Positions 11,490 through 23,326 of a stretch of DNA of 64,000 nucleotides are shown one piece after another. The stretch's first letter is position 1. Each line of letters opens with the position of its first letter. The position numbers and the translations under genes are program-made. The stretch lies in contig CAXAMN010026694.1 of NCBI GenBank assembly GCA_963970005.1, positions 609,274 to 673,273 of the forward strand. The letters are read 5' to 3'. The notes under the pieces are model-generated. The model was not told the DNA's origin, did no database searches, and was given only the letters and a program-made list of their open reading frames with translations. Source of the DNA: Durusdinium trenchii (lineage: Eukaryota; Sar; Dinophyceae; Suessiales; Symbiodiniaceae).

Positions 11490-11612
11490 ACAACTGCGGG
11501 AATATTACAATATTGATGTTTCCGCAGCAACCTTCTCGCGCGACATGAGTGTTAAGTGTCCAAATAGATTGGGGGCATATTACTGCGATTTGGATGTCTC
11601 TGCGGCAAAGCG
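11490..11612 (+). repeat. Diverged direct repeat, copies 2 and 3
   Basis: 'actgcgggaatattacaata', 'gatgtttccgcagcaacctt' and then a second shorter version 'attactgcgatttggatgtc', 'tctgcggcaaagcg'. Related to 10262-10310. Function unknown. Confidence 0.55.
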
Positions 11613-11879
11613 TCCAACTATCAGCACTGTGCACATCCTGCCACCACGTGCGAACTGCATGGACTTCTGTTGATATGTTGATGCCTGAGACTGGTTGGTC
11701 GAACTGCTCATCTGTTGAGGCGCAAAAGCACTACAACCCTCTTTTTTCATTGCGTTTGTGTGAAGCACGGTCACGCAACGATTCAGCACTTTTCTCATTG
11801 ATGCGGTCATTGATGTTGACTGATCAATCAGCAGACTGCAGCCCTAAGCTCCAATTCTCCATTTGCTGGAACTTCAATT

Positions 11880-12900
11880 AACGTTACCATTTTTCAGCTG
11901 AGTCAGAACAAAATACCTACCATGTCCATGCGGGAAACTCTGCAATATGATTCGGAACATGCGTAACCCTGCCCTGAAGAATTGATGTAGAGCGATGTGT
12001 GTTGGGATCCGCCGCAGTCGCGCTTGGACCGTGATCAACCTTTCCATTGTTTCCAAGTCTGGCAATTACCGGAGACCTATCGGCCATGTGTTCCAATTGC
12101 TCTCACATTCCATCCAGCTACACAATCAGATCATTGCTAGAGAGCTGCTTTATCTTGAAACATCCAGAAATCAGCCTGGGTTTAATTTGCATTTTATATC
12201 TCCATCGCTTTCCTGCGGCTTGTCCGGAAGCGGCTTTCACGGCCGTGAGCATTTCATTGGCGTGGCTCGCAGACTCTGTATGGGCCACACGTGATGTCGA
12301 ACCCAGCGGTGACAAAATCCCTGACGGCTTGGATGCTGGACGGCGCCGCCCACCGCTTCCATCTTTACCTCTACAAAAAATTTTCCTTGTTCTTCACACT
12401 GTTGCTCAGACGCAGCGTTGCAAATTATTCTTTACCCAAAAGGGGGAGAAGTCGGAAGAATCGGTTGCGCGCCCATTGAACTGAACTTGCTCCAGTTGCC
12501 TCATTGGTTTATGTTTGCTGTGCCCCGAAAACCATTAACAGCTTTTTGGCACTCGCTTTCGAAGAGGACAAGCCCGTCGCGTCATGTCAGCTCAGGTTCA
12601 CTAGATCGTGCTGCAACAACAGCGATGCTCTGGCAAGCTTCCTGAAGGATTATGCGAAGCAGAAGGAGAAGACCTTTGGCATTAGATAACTTGTTCTTGG
12701 CGTGCACTTTGGCTGCAAGACCATGTTCGGCAGGCTGCGTTCCCAAATTGTCTCCTAGTTCGTTTGCACCAATTGTAGACATATATATATATATATTGTT
12801 TTTCTTGAGAATTGCGGGTCCTCGAAGACAACTGTTGGGAGCGTTATCTTGAAGCTGTTTAACTTCGCCATTCTTCAACATAGCGCCCTCTGAAGTATGC
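11880..12900. other. Spacer, one weak exon candidate
   Basis: No recognised gene. About 12,580-12,687 on + reads SCCNNSDALASFLKDYAKQK, helix-like and charged, and could be an exon. An (AT)n run sits at 12,779-12,797. Confidence 0.25.
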
Positions 12901-12904
12901 CAGA

Positions 12905-13670
12905 AACTTGCGCTCTCCGGAGCAGCGCGCGGTATAGCAAGATAATAGGATCGAGTCGAGGTCATCATGTTCCTGAAGTTGAACTTAGTTGCTGGCGCTT
13001 ATCAATGGTTTTCGGGTACATACTGAAATACACGAAGACAATGCGCGCGCTCCATCATGTCGGTGCGCTCCGGGGCGCCCACACAGGACAATGATGCCAA
13101 GACAATTAGCGCGCCCCGGAGCGCGCAGATATCGTGTGCATGGGCGGTCTGCGCGCTCCGGAGCGCGCTATAGTTGTGTGTTCGCATCATTTTCACTGCG
13201 CGCTCCTGGAGCGCGCAAGTTGTTTTCGTGCATATATTTCAGCGTATACGCACAGAGTGCGTCGACGCGATGGAATGCGAAGATGGTTTTCGTGCGTTTC
13301 AGTATATATGTATATATACGCAGCTCGGAGCGCACGTAGGAAAACACGGGCCGAAATCCTTTCAGCGTTGCACTAAAACCAAGTCAATTCTTCACTGCTC
13401 GAATCTGCTTCACAAGTGTCATTCCTGTGCTCCAGAGTGCACTGCGTCACAAGCAAGAGCTAGGAAGCGGAGCCATATTTTCTAGTTTCTCCATCGTTTA
13501 GTAGCGCCCCGGAGTGCCCGAATGAAAAAAAGGAAGACAAGTTATGCTTATCGGAAAGCGCAAAATATTAGATAATGAGTTCAATCGAAAAATAAAGAGC
13601 AACAATTCTGCTAATTGTGCGTTGCGGACCACGGAACTATGAATAGAGCGCGCTCGGGAGCACGCATTGC
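12905..13670. repeat. Cluster of GC-rich palindromes
   Basis: About eight inverted repeats with the core gcgcgctccGGAGcgcgc occur in 770 bases: near 12910 (imperfect), 13063-13081, 13109-13126, 13151-13168 (perfect 18-mer), 13198-13216 (9-bp arms around one T), 13427-13442, 13503-13520 and 13648-13665. The AT-rich spacers also repeat: 'ggttttcgggtacatactga' near 13004, 'gttttcgtgcatatatttca' near 13222 and 'ggttttcgtgcgtttcagta' near 13284. Each palindrome could form a strong hairpin. No coding gene is seen here. Confidence 0.8.
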
Positions 13671-13679
13671 AGTAAGATT

Positions 13680-16600
13680 CTATTTTACGGAGGAACAAAG
13701 CTTGCCTACTTCGATTAATATATGCTTTTTACGGTAGACAATATGAAGTAAGAAAAGCAGTACTGTACTCCAGAACTCAGGGCCAGAAAAGTGCATGCTG
13801 TTTGTTTTGGGTGCAACTTCGTCGCTTATCATTGATTGCGCACCTATTGCTGCAGCATAACCTGTAAACCCGGTGGCGAGAATGAAAGCAAAGGCCTTGC
13901 GTGGCCCTGGCTGTACGACAGAAATAGGGTTAACAAGCAAGCTGGGGCTGTTCAAAAAGAACAACTGGGCAAAAGACCCAGCGTGGCTCAGGTAGCGTCA
14001 AACTAGCTGCCGCCAGGAACGCGGACTGGCGTGGGCAATAGGAGCATGTCTTTCGCGGGAAGAAGGTGAAGGGCGTCCGGCGCGGCAGGCGGCGCGTGGC
14101 GTTGACTGGGATGCTGACTTCGATGTCGCTCTTGAGTGGCTGGGCTGTGGCAATTCCTCGTGTCTCGACATTCTCATCGGGGCGGATGATCGGTGTGCCA
14201 CGGAAATGGACATTTGAAACATTTTTGCCATGAGATCCCATGTTGTACAGCAACCGTAATGGACATCATTGAAGTGGTCAGGTGGACGCCGAGTGGTTTC
14301 CTCATGTGCTGGTGTGATTTCTTTGCTCTGCGGTCTGCGAAGTGTATACGCCATTTGATACAAACACACTCCGTCCGTTCCAAATCTTCTCATTGCGCCA
14401 AAGTGAAATCCAAGGTCCAAGGTTCAAACAAATGATTTGCCGGATTGCTCCAACTTGAAGCTCAAACACCGGGGCAGGCTGCTCTGGGATCGCAGTTCTG
14501 CTGACTCCACGGGCAGTTACGCCAAGGAGGCGCTCTGTACATTGTTTGAAACTGGACCGCGCCTCCCGACAGCTTCAGCAGACTGAGATGCTTTGCGGAT
14601 GCAGTGGTGCGTTGGCGTTTGATATTTTGAGTCAAGGGCTTGTTGCCATTCCGCACGAGATGAAACAAGATGAAACAAGCATGGCATCAGGTTTAGTGTA
14701 TGCTACGCAGAGTGAAGATCGTTGGTCGCAAGATACAGTGAAGTCATGAAAGGGTTGGGTACAATGTCTATGAAGAGCTGATGCTTTTTCTTTTTTCTGT
14801 GGGCGCCTGCTTGATTTCACAACGCAGCAGCACTTTTCGCCTCAAGAGTGTGGTGTGTGTGTAGAACCCTTGGAATCGTAGGGCTTCCTTTGAAGTTGTT
14901 TTCTTTTTAGCAGGAGCGCTGAGCGCTCCTTGGCAAACTCAGTGCAACGAAGCTATGCCTTGGAGTGGGAAGCACGGATTGATCATTCGTGTGTACCAGA
15001 GTTTTCTCATCTAAAACGATACGTTCAAGAAGGTGTCCTAAGAACTTTTGGAAATCACCCAAGAACAACCTTTTCCGGACACCTGTTTGAAAGCCCCTTG
15101 ATTGTTTTTCTTTTGCCACCTTGATTTAGGGACGGAGGCTCAGACACGCAAGATCACCAATCCAACGACTTTAGATTCTACATAATACGCGGTTCATGGG
15201 GCGTGCTGCTCAAAAAGGCACCCTGTTGGAAGTTGTGGCGTTTCATATTGTTTTGCCCCAGCCACCCCTTTCGGATCAGAGTCCTTCCGTGTCGCAGGTC
15301 GAGCCCGAAGTTGCCATTGTCACCTTCGCTGATCCTCACAAACAAGAAGGATGGACCTCCCGGCCTATTTTTGACAGGCTGGCCAACAATTTCTTTAAAA
15401 GACAAAGCCTTCCGCGTCGGGTGGAACAGTTCTTGTATGGAACTTTGAATTCAAGAGGCGCTGCAGCGTTCACTTGCCTATTGCTAGTGCCGCCTGTGCA
15501 ACTGTTTCAACATCGCCTTAGAAACGTTTTTGGGGCAGGACTTGAACCCAAACATTTTCCTGCAAAAGTGCTTACAAACGGACTACCGGACATCTTTGCT
15601 TCCCTCCTGCTGTGAACATCCTTTTCATCTCATTTTTTCTCACCATCTCTTTCACATTCTTTCTCACCATCTTACAACCCTTTTTTCTGCTTCATCGTAG
15701 TACAAAAATACCTTGCTCTACACCCAAACGCTCTCGGGCCATCCGTCGTCTAGTTGTTCTCAAATGGAAGCACTCACACTCACGCCGAACTCAAAATCCA
15801 AGCCAGGACAGTCAGAACGGCGTTGCACTTCTGAGGTCTACAGGCACGAGCTCGTCATCAAGCAGGCCACCCCTTCCGAACGACTCCGGTGCCGTGATTT
15901 TGGACTTTCAGAAGAGCGACGAACACAGATTCATCAGCTTGGGTATGCCAATTTGAGCCATCATTCCAACAACTCATAGGTCAAGTGGTCAAGTCAAATT
16001 AACACACCGACTTGTACGGAGTCTAAGACATTGGTGGTTCATTCTCCAAACGTGGCCGAGAAGATCTCACCCATCTAAAGCCAGGCTCTTGGGGCGCGGG
16101 GTGAAGACGCCTTGGCGGCCAGAAACGCAGGAGCCTGATAGGGATGTCCTTCTTTCTGGCCGAGAAGGATTAAATGCGGTTGCTGTGGTTCATGTCATGC
16201 ACACTCCGTTCCATCACACACTAGCAGATACTGTACTCTACGTGTCCAAGTTCTCCTTTGTGTACTGTCCCCAGCAAGAAAACCATTACATGTATATTGC
16301 TGCATGAAGCACCAGAAAGCTCGAACCATCGCCATAAATGCTGCCCACTCTTGACACCCCTACTCATCTCAAGCTGTCAATTGACATCTCAGAGGTGTCA
16401 GTGCAACCTTACTGGCCTGCCCCTGTCCTTGTGGAGGTTTGTTCCTGAGGGTTTGTTTCTCACAATGCGCCACAATGTGTTGGTGCTAATGAAAGTACTT
16501 GCAACTCAGCAAATCCAAGCAACTCGGCAACTTCAGGAAGTCAAGAAGTGGTGGATACGACCAATCTTAAAAGACCAGTGGCCAGTGTTCCATGAACTTC

Positions 16601-17700
16601 TAGTCTGTTTCTTTTTGTTGGTTCTTTCCGTATCGAGGGAGGCATCGGGATCAGATCGCGGAGCCGAGTGCCCGAGTCGAGTTGAAGCGACTTCAGTCGC
16701 TCTCCAGAAATTGTTGGAACGATTTCACGAAATTGGGTGGGGGGGCAGAACTGCCAGACTCTTCACCAGGAGCCAAGACAATGGGCTCCCTGGATCGGAC
16801 CAGGTTGGGAGCGCATCGGAGCGGCGCTGTTGTAGGCGACGTTGTGATTGAATCGGGTGTATGTTTTTGGAAAACACACATACATGTGGGTTGCTCCAGC
16901 AGACGGTTTTGAAGAGGTGCCGTTGGTTCTATTTTGCATGTCAGGAGTGTGCCTTTCAGCTGCCTTGTCGCGTCGGCACCAGCGCCGAGCCACGGCACAG
17001 GCACTTCACTTGACATGATTCGCCCAAGCAGCGCTTCTCATGGGACTTGCAACAACTTTGAGTAGAACGATTGTATAACTTTGAATGGTGGATACACTTT
17101 AGGCTTCACCTGCAGTTTTCTAAAGTGGGAAGCAAGCTGCCGGCAAGGCTGAGACAAGCAAACCCATAAGTGACTTGGCGGTGAGCACAGTCAGGCTAGC
17201 CTTCAAGGAGGAACATAATGTCACCAATAAAGGAGAAGGATCCACAAGTCCAGAATGAAGGAAAAGAGACACAGAGAAGGCATGCACTATAAGTTGAGCC
17301 ACTGGAAAGGGTGTAAGAATGGCTAGGGGTCCAATCCCCACTTTGGAAACTATCCTGCACTTGCGAGAACTCACTGCCAATAATGTGTTTTTGGTGAAAG
17401 TGCAATCATGGGTTGGCTATGAATTGTGGGTTCAATAGATTTTTGGCATTTGGGGTCTTCTGGGAGTTAGTCCAGCAAGAGATTGCTTGATCAAGGATTC
17501 ACATCTATATATACATTGAAACATATTAATTAGGATCATGGACCCCTTTTTGATCCACTTGCTATGCCGGAAGCATTGTCCTGCCACAAGACCGCTAAAA
17601 AGAGGCGGAAAGGGCTTCCGTCTGAATAGGTTGTGGTTTTGATCGATATCTTTTTGACAGGTTTTGATTGTAAGATGTTGTAAGCCTGGTTAACTGCTTG
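13680..17700. other. Unresolved DNA with overlapping ORFs on both strands
   Basis: Several ORFs of 90-197 codons overlap in opposite frames (13680-14420 minus, 15196-15615 plus, 16258-16851 plus, 16693-17016 minus). Some have plausible composition, for example minus 14180-14110 (GTPIIRPDENVETRG) and plus 16480-16610 (LQEVKKWWIRPILKDQWPVF), but I recognise no domain and cannot build a phase-consistent chain. They may be exons of unknown genes on either strand. Confidence 0.3.
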
Positions 17701-17708
17701 TTTGGGTT

Positions 17709-17897
17709 TTGGACCGACGTTTGGGCCGAGGCTTGAAGAGACTGCCCTGCTGGGGAGTTGCGGTCTTGGGCTTCATTCTGGTCCGGGCACTAGATGTCGG
17801 CGCAAGAGATCCTCAAGATTTTCCTTGTTGTTCCATGCTTGACATGGAGGAAAAGCTAATTGGACAGATTCGTTACCGGAACAGTCTCTGCAATTAG
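17709..17897 (+). CDS. Candidate small membrane protein ORF
   Basis: 62 codons from ATG to TAG. A basic start (MDRRLGRGLKRLPC) precedes a hydrophobic stretch WGVAVLGFILVRALDVGA, followed by a polar tail ending EEKLIGQIRYRNSLCN. This resembles a signal anchor or a targeting exon. An ORF at 17860-18117 overlaps it in another frame. Unknown family; may be chance. Confidence 0.25.
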   Translation: MDRRLGRGLKRLPCWGVAVLGFILVRALDVGARDPQDFPCCSMLDMEEKLIGQIRYRNSLCN

Positions 17898-17899
17898 GG

Positions 17900-20078
17900 C
17901 CAAGGTTTCTCGCTTCTCATCCAGAGACAACTCGAGACAAGCAGTGCCTGAGGTAATGATCCACCGAGTGGTCTTGAAAGAGTGCAGGCATCGAGTGAGT
18001 CCTGGGATGCTTGGGAGACTCACTCGAGTTGCTAGGTACATGCTTTTGGTTGGCATACTTTATGTACTTGTGGATACTTTCAGGATGTTTTTCGTCTTTT
18101 CCGCACCAATAGTATAGCACCTCCTCTCCGATGCACTCCCTGATACATTGGGGCGCTCGCTGGCGTGGACATGGCGAACCTCCCTGTCTCTGTACACATC
18201 GCGTTTCAAGCCAATGAATGAAACAACACTATGGAAGAGCATGACCACAAGTCACGCAATTGTGGTTTGTATAAGATGCCTGTGCATGGGCATGTCACGC
18301 TCTCATGCAAAACCAGCCCCTTCAAGGCTACCAGTGAGCACCATTACCAAGAGAACAGACTGGCAAATCGTGACGTATCATCATGAATGACGAATGAGTA
18401 TGTATGTTTGTCTATTTTTCTTCGGTAAAGTAGGCAAGGAGTTGTATCAGTGACCGAAACCGAAACACATGAGAACGATAAAATGTACAAGTTCTTTCTG
18501 TGCAGCAGCAGCTACAGCCACATGCGTGGACACCTGACTCAAGCCCAAGAAGCAGCTCCACACCCCAAAAACGCTGGTGGCATTTTCTTGATTTGATCAC
18601 AAAAAACACTACAAAAAGACCCATATGTGTACTCACCTCTCAAATACCAACCGAAGATTCAATATGATGAGACTAGTTTGTTCACAAACAAGCCATCGCG
18701 TCTACTGGTCCAACTTGCAAGCCTTGATGCTAGAGAAAGGTAATTTAGGACTCTCTTGCCAACAACGTTGCCTCTCAAGCCGCACCAACCCCCAAAACAG
18801 CCGCAATCTCAATGTAATTTCATCTATTTATTCAGCGAATCATCGTGAACCCAACCCAGGCGCACGACCCAATCAAACAAGAGACTGCAGAGTGTTTTGC
18901 TGAGTCTATTCCAACTCAAACAATAAGCTTCGGGCGCCTTCACACGAAGGAAGCTTATTCCTTCCCCCCAAAGCCGGTTGAACATATCGAAAGCAACATT
19001 GCACAATCTAACAACATTCCGTAAGCGTCTTGGATGCAATCTGGACAACGACCACAGCACGAGGATCGACCAGAGGATGAAGGCAAAAAGTGTGAAGGAG
19101 TCCCAAACTGTCACAACGGGCCAAAGTAACATTGTTATTAACGACCTTGTTCGCACAAGCAAAGGCTCTAAGTTTGACAATTCATTAGCTTGAAAGCATA
19201 TGGCAAATACACATGTATGTCTTAGTGCTGCCGACAGCAGTTGGCAGCATTGGCAAGCCCCTCTTGAACAACATTTAGAAAGCAGATGGTAGACAAACAA
19301 TCCTATGCACAAGGCTTTGTTCATGTTTGGGATGTTCACCACAAAAGCCGGGATTTCCCAAGTATTGTGCTGACTACTCAAGCACAATTTTTGACCTCCC
19401 ACTGCTCTTCAATGCGCCACCAGGGCGTTAGTTCATACACACGCATGTAGTATGATCATATATGATCCATGAGCCTTCAAACAGGTCGGCAGAGAAATAC
19501 ATGCAGTCTTGCCGACCAGTCGGAGTCTTTGCCAAGCTGGAGCTTCTGCCACCGCTTCGGCAGGCTCCAGTTGCCACCGCCCCGCTTTACCGTCTTTTTG
19601 CATGCATCGATCTTTCTGATCCTCAGCCTCCCGGCAGAAGCGTCGTTTCGACCTGTTCTTTTTGGCCAGTCTATGAGGTTCACGACTTGTTTGACAGATC
19701 TTCCATCGCAGAGACTTGCCAATAGCTAGTTTCTTCCGCATGGCGGAACTAGGCGGAACTATATAACTTTGTACAATAAGGAGTCTTGAAGTCTTGCTTG
19801 TAAGGATGATGGCATGGCTGGCGCTGGTTAGTTCTTCACATCATTGTTCATTTGTACCATTTTGGTCCCTGGTCCTCATGGGGTCCTGAATCAGGTTTCC
19901 TTTCAGGTCTTTGGGGGGAATTGCTCCCAGGTCAATTTCTCCCACCAACGAAGTTTCCATCTGAGCAGAATGTAAAAGTCATTCTGCTTGTGGCTCGGAA
20001 GCTCAGAGCAACTTTGACACACTCTGCAAACATTCAGCAGATGGAAGAGACGTCAGGAGGGGGTCACTTCGACAGAGC
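17900..20078. other. Spacer with no recognised gene
   Basis: A 192-codon minus ORF (18824-19402) is Leu/Cys/Trp-rich and opposes a + frame at 18835-19022 (VNPTQAHDPIKQETAECFAE) that has more normal composition; neither is assigned. An imperfect inverted repeat occurs around 19480-19600 (cggcagagaaatacatg, aagctggagcttctgcc, ggcaggctccagttgcc). Confidence 0.3.
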
Positions 20079-20317
20079 TGAATTTGGGGCAGAGGAAACT
20101 CGAGAAACTTCTAGTAGTGCCAGTACCTTGCTTTTTTGGACACTCCTTTGGGCATCGAGCTTTTTTCGATTGCCGAACTCAGGGTGCCTTGGAGTTCTTT
20201 GGCTGGGCTGCGCTACAAAATGTGGTGGCAGTGGCCGCTTGGTGGCAGTGGCTGCGTGGTAGGCCCGTGCAGCGTGGTGAATCTTTGAAGCTGGAGGAAG
20301 CACGTTTGAACCAATAG
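20079..20317 (+). CDS. Candidate exon, unknown, ends ESLKLEEARLNQ
   Basis: Opens after AG at about 20077 and runs to a TAG at 20317. It reads LNLGQRKLEKLLVVPVPC and then a hydrophobic, Trp-rich part ending GRPVQRGESLKLEEARLNQ. The end resembles the start of the coiled-coil gene at 25516 (EQLKLEEARFRL), suggesting a shared exon or a related gene. An alternative 136-codon frame overlaps it. Confidence 0.3.
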
Positions 20318-20684
20318 GTTTCAGGGGTGACACGAAGCATTTGGTCAAGCTTAAATGAACGTAACTTCTCATTCTTTTTTCAGGCTGGTCACCTTGGCAG
20401 GGGTGCTCAGTCATGACACTGCGGATGCGCTTGTTTGGGGATTTTCAGGGTACATGCTACGCATGCTACGTGGCAGATTTAGCATGTTTTAAGAATTACT
20501 ATATTACTATTATATAAATGAAAAAGGCACAGATGTTCAACAAAGCGATTCAGTATGCGTGTGCGTGTATTAACATTTCTTAACGAAGACATAGTTCAGC
20601 AGAGTTCTGCTCCAAGGTGTGTCAGCAGCGCTGCTCTCTGGCGTCTCCTTGGTGCGGGTGTTTTATCAGTTAGCTTCTTGTTAC

Positions 20685-20757
20685 TAGTAGTAAGGCACCT
20701 GTTCCTAGTAGCGTGGCACCTGTTACTACTAGTAAGGCACCTGTTACTACTTGCGGT
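20685..20757 (+). repeat. ttactagtagtaaggcacctg repeat
   Basis: Units 'cttgttactagtagtaaggc', 'acctgttcctagtagcgtgg' and 'acctgttactactagtaagg'. Same family and orientation as 33020-33125 and inverted relative to 32795-32935. Confidence 0.85.
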
Positions 20758-21244
20758 TTTGTTTGTTTTTTTGCTCGATTTCCTTGTGCAAAACAAACAA
20801 CGAACGATTTCGATGTCTCAGCACGGGACGTCGATTCGATCGCTCCGATCGCTCCGCTCAGCTGGTGACGTTGGCAAGCGCCAAGCTGCTGCTGCGGAGC
20901 CACGTGAAAGCAACTGCTTGGATCGGTGCTGCGCGCCTCGGTGGAAGAGGTGGAGTCTCCCATCCAAACAACATAATTGTAATATACACATATAATCACA
21001 ATGTATATATGTATATATGTAATATTATATATGTATATGTATACAAAGTTACTTGGTTTAGAACCTGTAAAGCAAAGAGCACAAGCGACAGATCATAGGA
21101 CATGATCGAAGCAGACTTTGACAATCAATGCCATATCAAGCCGGCTTATCAACACGTTTTCTTGGAACCCAAGAATGGTCATATATCTCATGACTGTGAG
21201 CGAATACCAACCTTTGTTACACAAAAGAATAAGAACAAAAAATG

Positions 21245-21325
21245 CCTTTGGAGGCCATTGCCATCAGTGCCAGGAGGCCATCGCTAGTAGGTTGAAGGCC
21301 ATCGCTCTTAGCTTGGAGGCCACTC
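21245..21325 (+). repeat. ggaggccatcgct (LEAIA) repeat
   Basis: Three to four degenerate units of 'ggttggaggccatcgctact'. Another pair lies at 21695-21740, just before the N run. Confidence 0.85.
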
Positions 21326-21772
21326 GCTACGAAAAAAACCCGCACATCGGGTCACGCTGAGGATCGTTGCGCTCGGCGTTGGAGCCGCGGGGCCCGTGCA
21401 CGCTTTGCTGAAGCCCGAGAATCGACGAACAACGAAAAAAGCGAGACATCGGAGACGTACTCAAAGGAATCCCATCTCCAACCACTCAGGATTTCAAGGG
21501 ATTTCAGTTCCCATGATGCAGTGGGAAACGAAAAAGGTATTCAATCTGCCCTTCCTTACCTCTCACAGGCACTTAAGTTCCTCAACATGCTCTACAAAGT
21601 CAGCTGAATCTCCCCCTACCGGGACCCAGAAATCATATGGGCTCTGGGCGTTTGATTGCATTGCAAGTGCGCGAGATGCCCCTGCCTCATACAATGTAGA
21701 GGCCATCGCTACTAGACTGGAGGCTATCGCTACTAGGGTGGATACAGTTTGTTGAGTATCATGTCCGATCAC

Positions 21773-21782
21773 NNNNNNNNNN
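21773..21782. other. Assembly gap (10 N)
   Basis: Ten N immediately after LEAIA-type repeat copies at 21695-21740, which probably caused the break. Confidence 1.
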
Positions 21783-23326
21783 GCCATCAGAGGTCAATGG
21801 CTTCAAGCCCCGCCCATGTCGCCTTGCTTTGTACCCGCCACAGATTTCTTGTGCACGCTTGATTGGGTCCAGAAAGTAAAACACCGTTGAAGTTGAGACA
21901 GCCTAGATAGGTTTCTTTGCACAGACATCAACTTGAAGACAGACACCTTTTGGCAACCTTTGTTTTGCTCATTCAATGAATGAGACTCTGACAACAGTTG
22001 GTATTTCGACAGAACGCACTATCTAGGCTTATCAAACAAGGACATGACATGGATAGCACGCAGCTCTGCAGTCCCTCACACGCTCCAAATGGCAGAAGGT
22101 GATCATTGGCTTGCTTTGACCATCCCCAGGTGCTGCTCTCTTCACCACCAGTTTGGCACTGACTGGCAAGGAGGCCCTTCTTTTGGAAGCTACTAGTAGC
22201 TCCTGGCCTTACGAAGGGAGCAAGAAGCTACGAACGGAACAAAGGGCATCGCTATTCGAGTCCGGAGCGTTCGGACGGAAGGTGCCCGGCGACCGGGTCG
22301 ATGACGTTGGCAGGTGCTTTTCTCCGGCAGAGCACCCCTTTCTGTAGCTTCAGCCGCTCACCCAGAGCTGCTTCATTCACTTGTATGAGCATAAGGAGAA
22401 GATAGGACAAGCAGGTGGATTGCCTCAGTGCCAAGGTGGCTTGTTTGGCTTCCTTCGCACAACTGCTAGCCTTGGCCCTGCCAGAGGCACCGAATAACTG
22501 TGCTGACCAGATTTTCACTGAAGACGAATGGCAGCAAACATACAGAATCATTCAATTTCCAACGCCCAACGTTCACAGTTTTTGGGATTTGATGTTGGAG
22601 CTTGTTCCTTGCACAACTTCAAGATTTTGTTACAGTGGACGATGGATACTAGTTGATACTAGTCGGCTAGTTGACTAGTTGGATTAAAGTGACAGTGGCT
22701 TGATCGGCTTTCGTAAGGTCTTGCGGCTACATAGCTTCCCTGGCACCTTGGAGTTGGCGCAAATCATCGTTGGCCCAGCACCAAGGCGATGTGGACTGTG
22801 CAACTTTACATGAGGAAAAAGTCAGGAAGCTTTTGAGTTCGCCCTAAGACACGGCAGCCGGCAAAGCAAGCGGATCGTAGAAATGGCATCATATGCCTGA
22901 AAGCCAAAAGGTTCGACACTAAAGTGACACCAAAAATAGAGTCCGCGAGAAATGAGCCAAACTCTTTTCGGATAAATATTTGTTGTTGTGTTTTTGATGT
23001 GGGTCAACCTCTGGAACATTCTGATGGATGTATGTTTGAAACAACGAGAATTTGGCTGCCAGGATAGCGAATCTGAGTTGGCCTGCCTACGTCTATGTCG
23101 AGCAGCTGAGTTGATTTTTATATTGCAGCGAATGAATCCAACCGGATATCACTGGTTCGATTCTGGAGAAGCACTGGCGGTAGACAAACCACAACTCCCA
23201 TCATATACATGGATAGTAAACTTTTCTCAACCCCACCATCATTCGAAGTTCGGATGTTTTCTACTCCAGTTTTGGCACTACCAAAGGTGCCAGAAAGGGA
23301 ATCCAATGTGACCCCCTCACTGCCAG
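21783..23326. other. Spacer with weak exon candidates and ctactag repeats
   Basis: ctactagtagc / ggcatcgctattcg repeat at 22185-22255. The + frame at 22415-22675 contains VACLASFAQLLALALPE followed by TEDEWQQTYRIIQFPTPNV. This could be upstream exon material of the gene at 23327, but the phases were not established. Confidence 0.3.
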
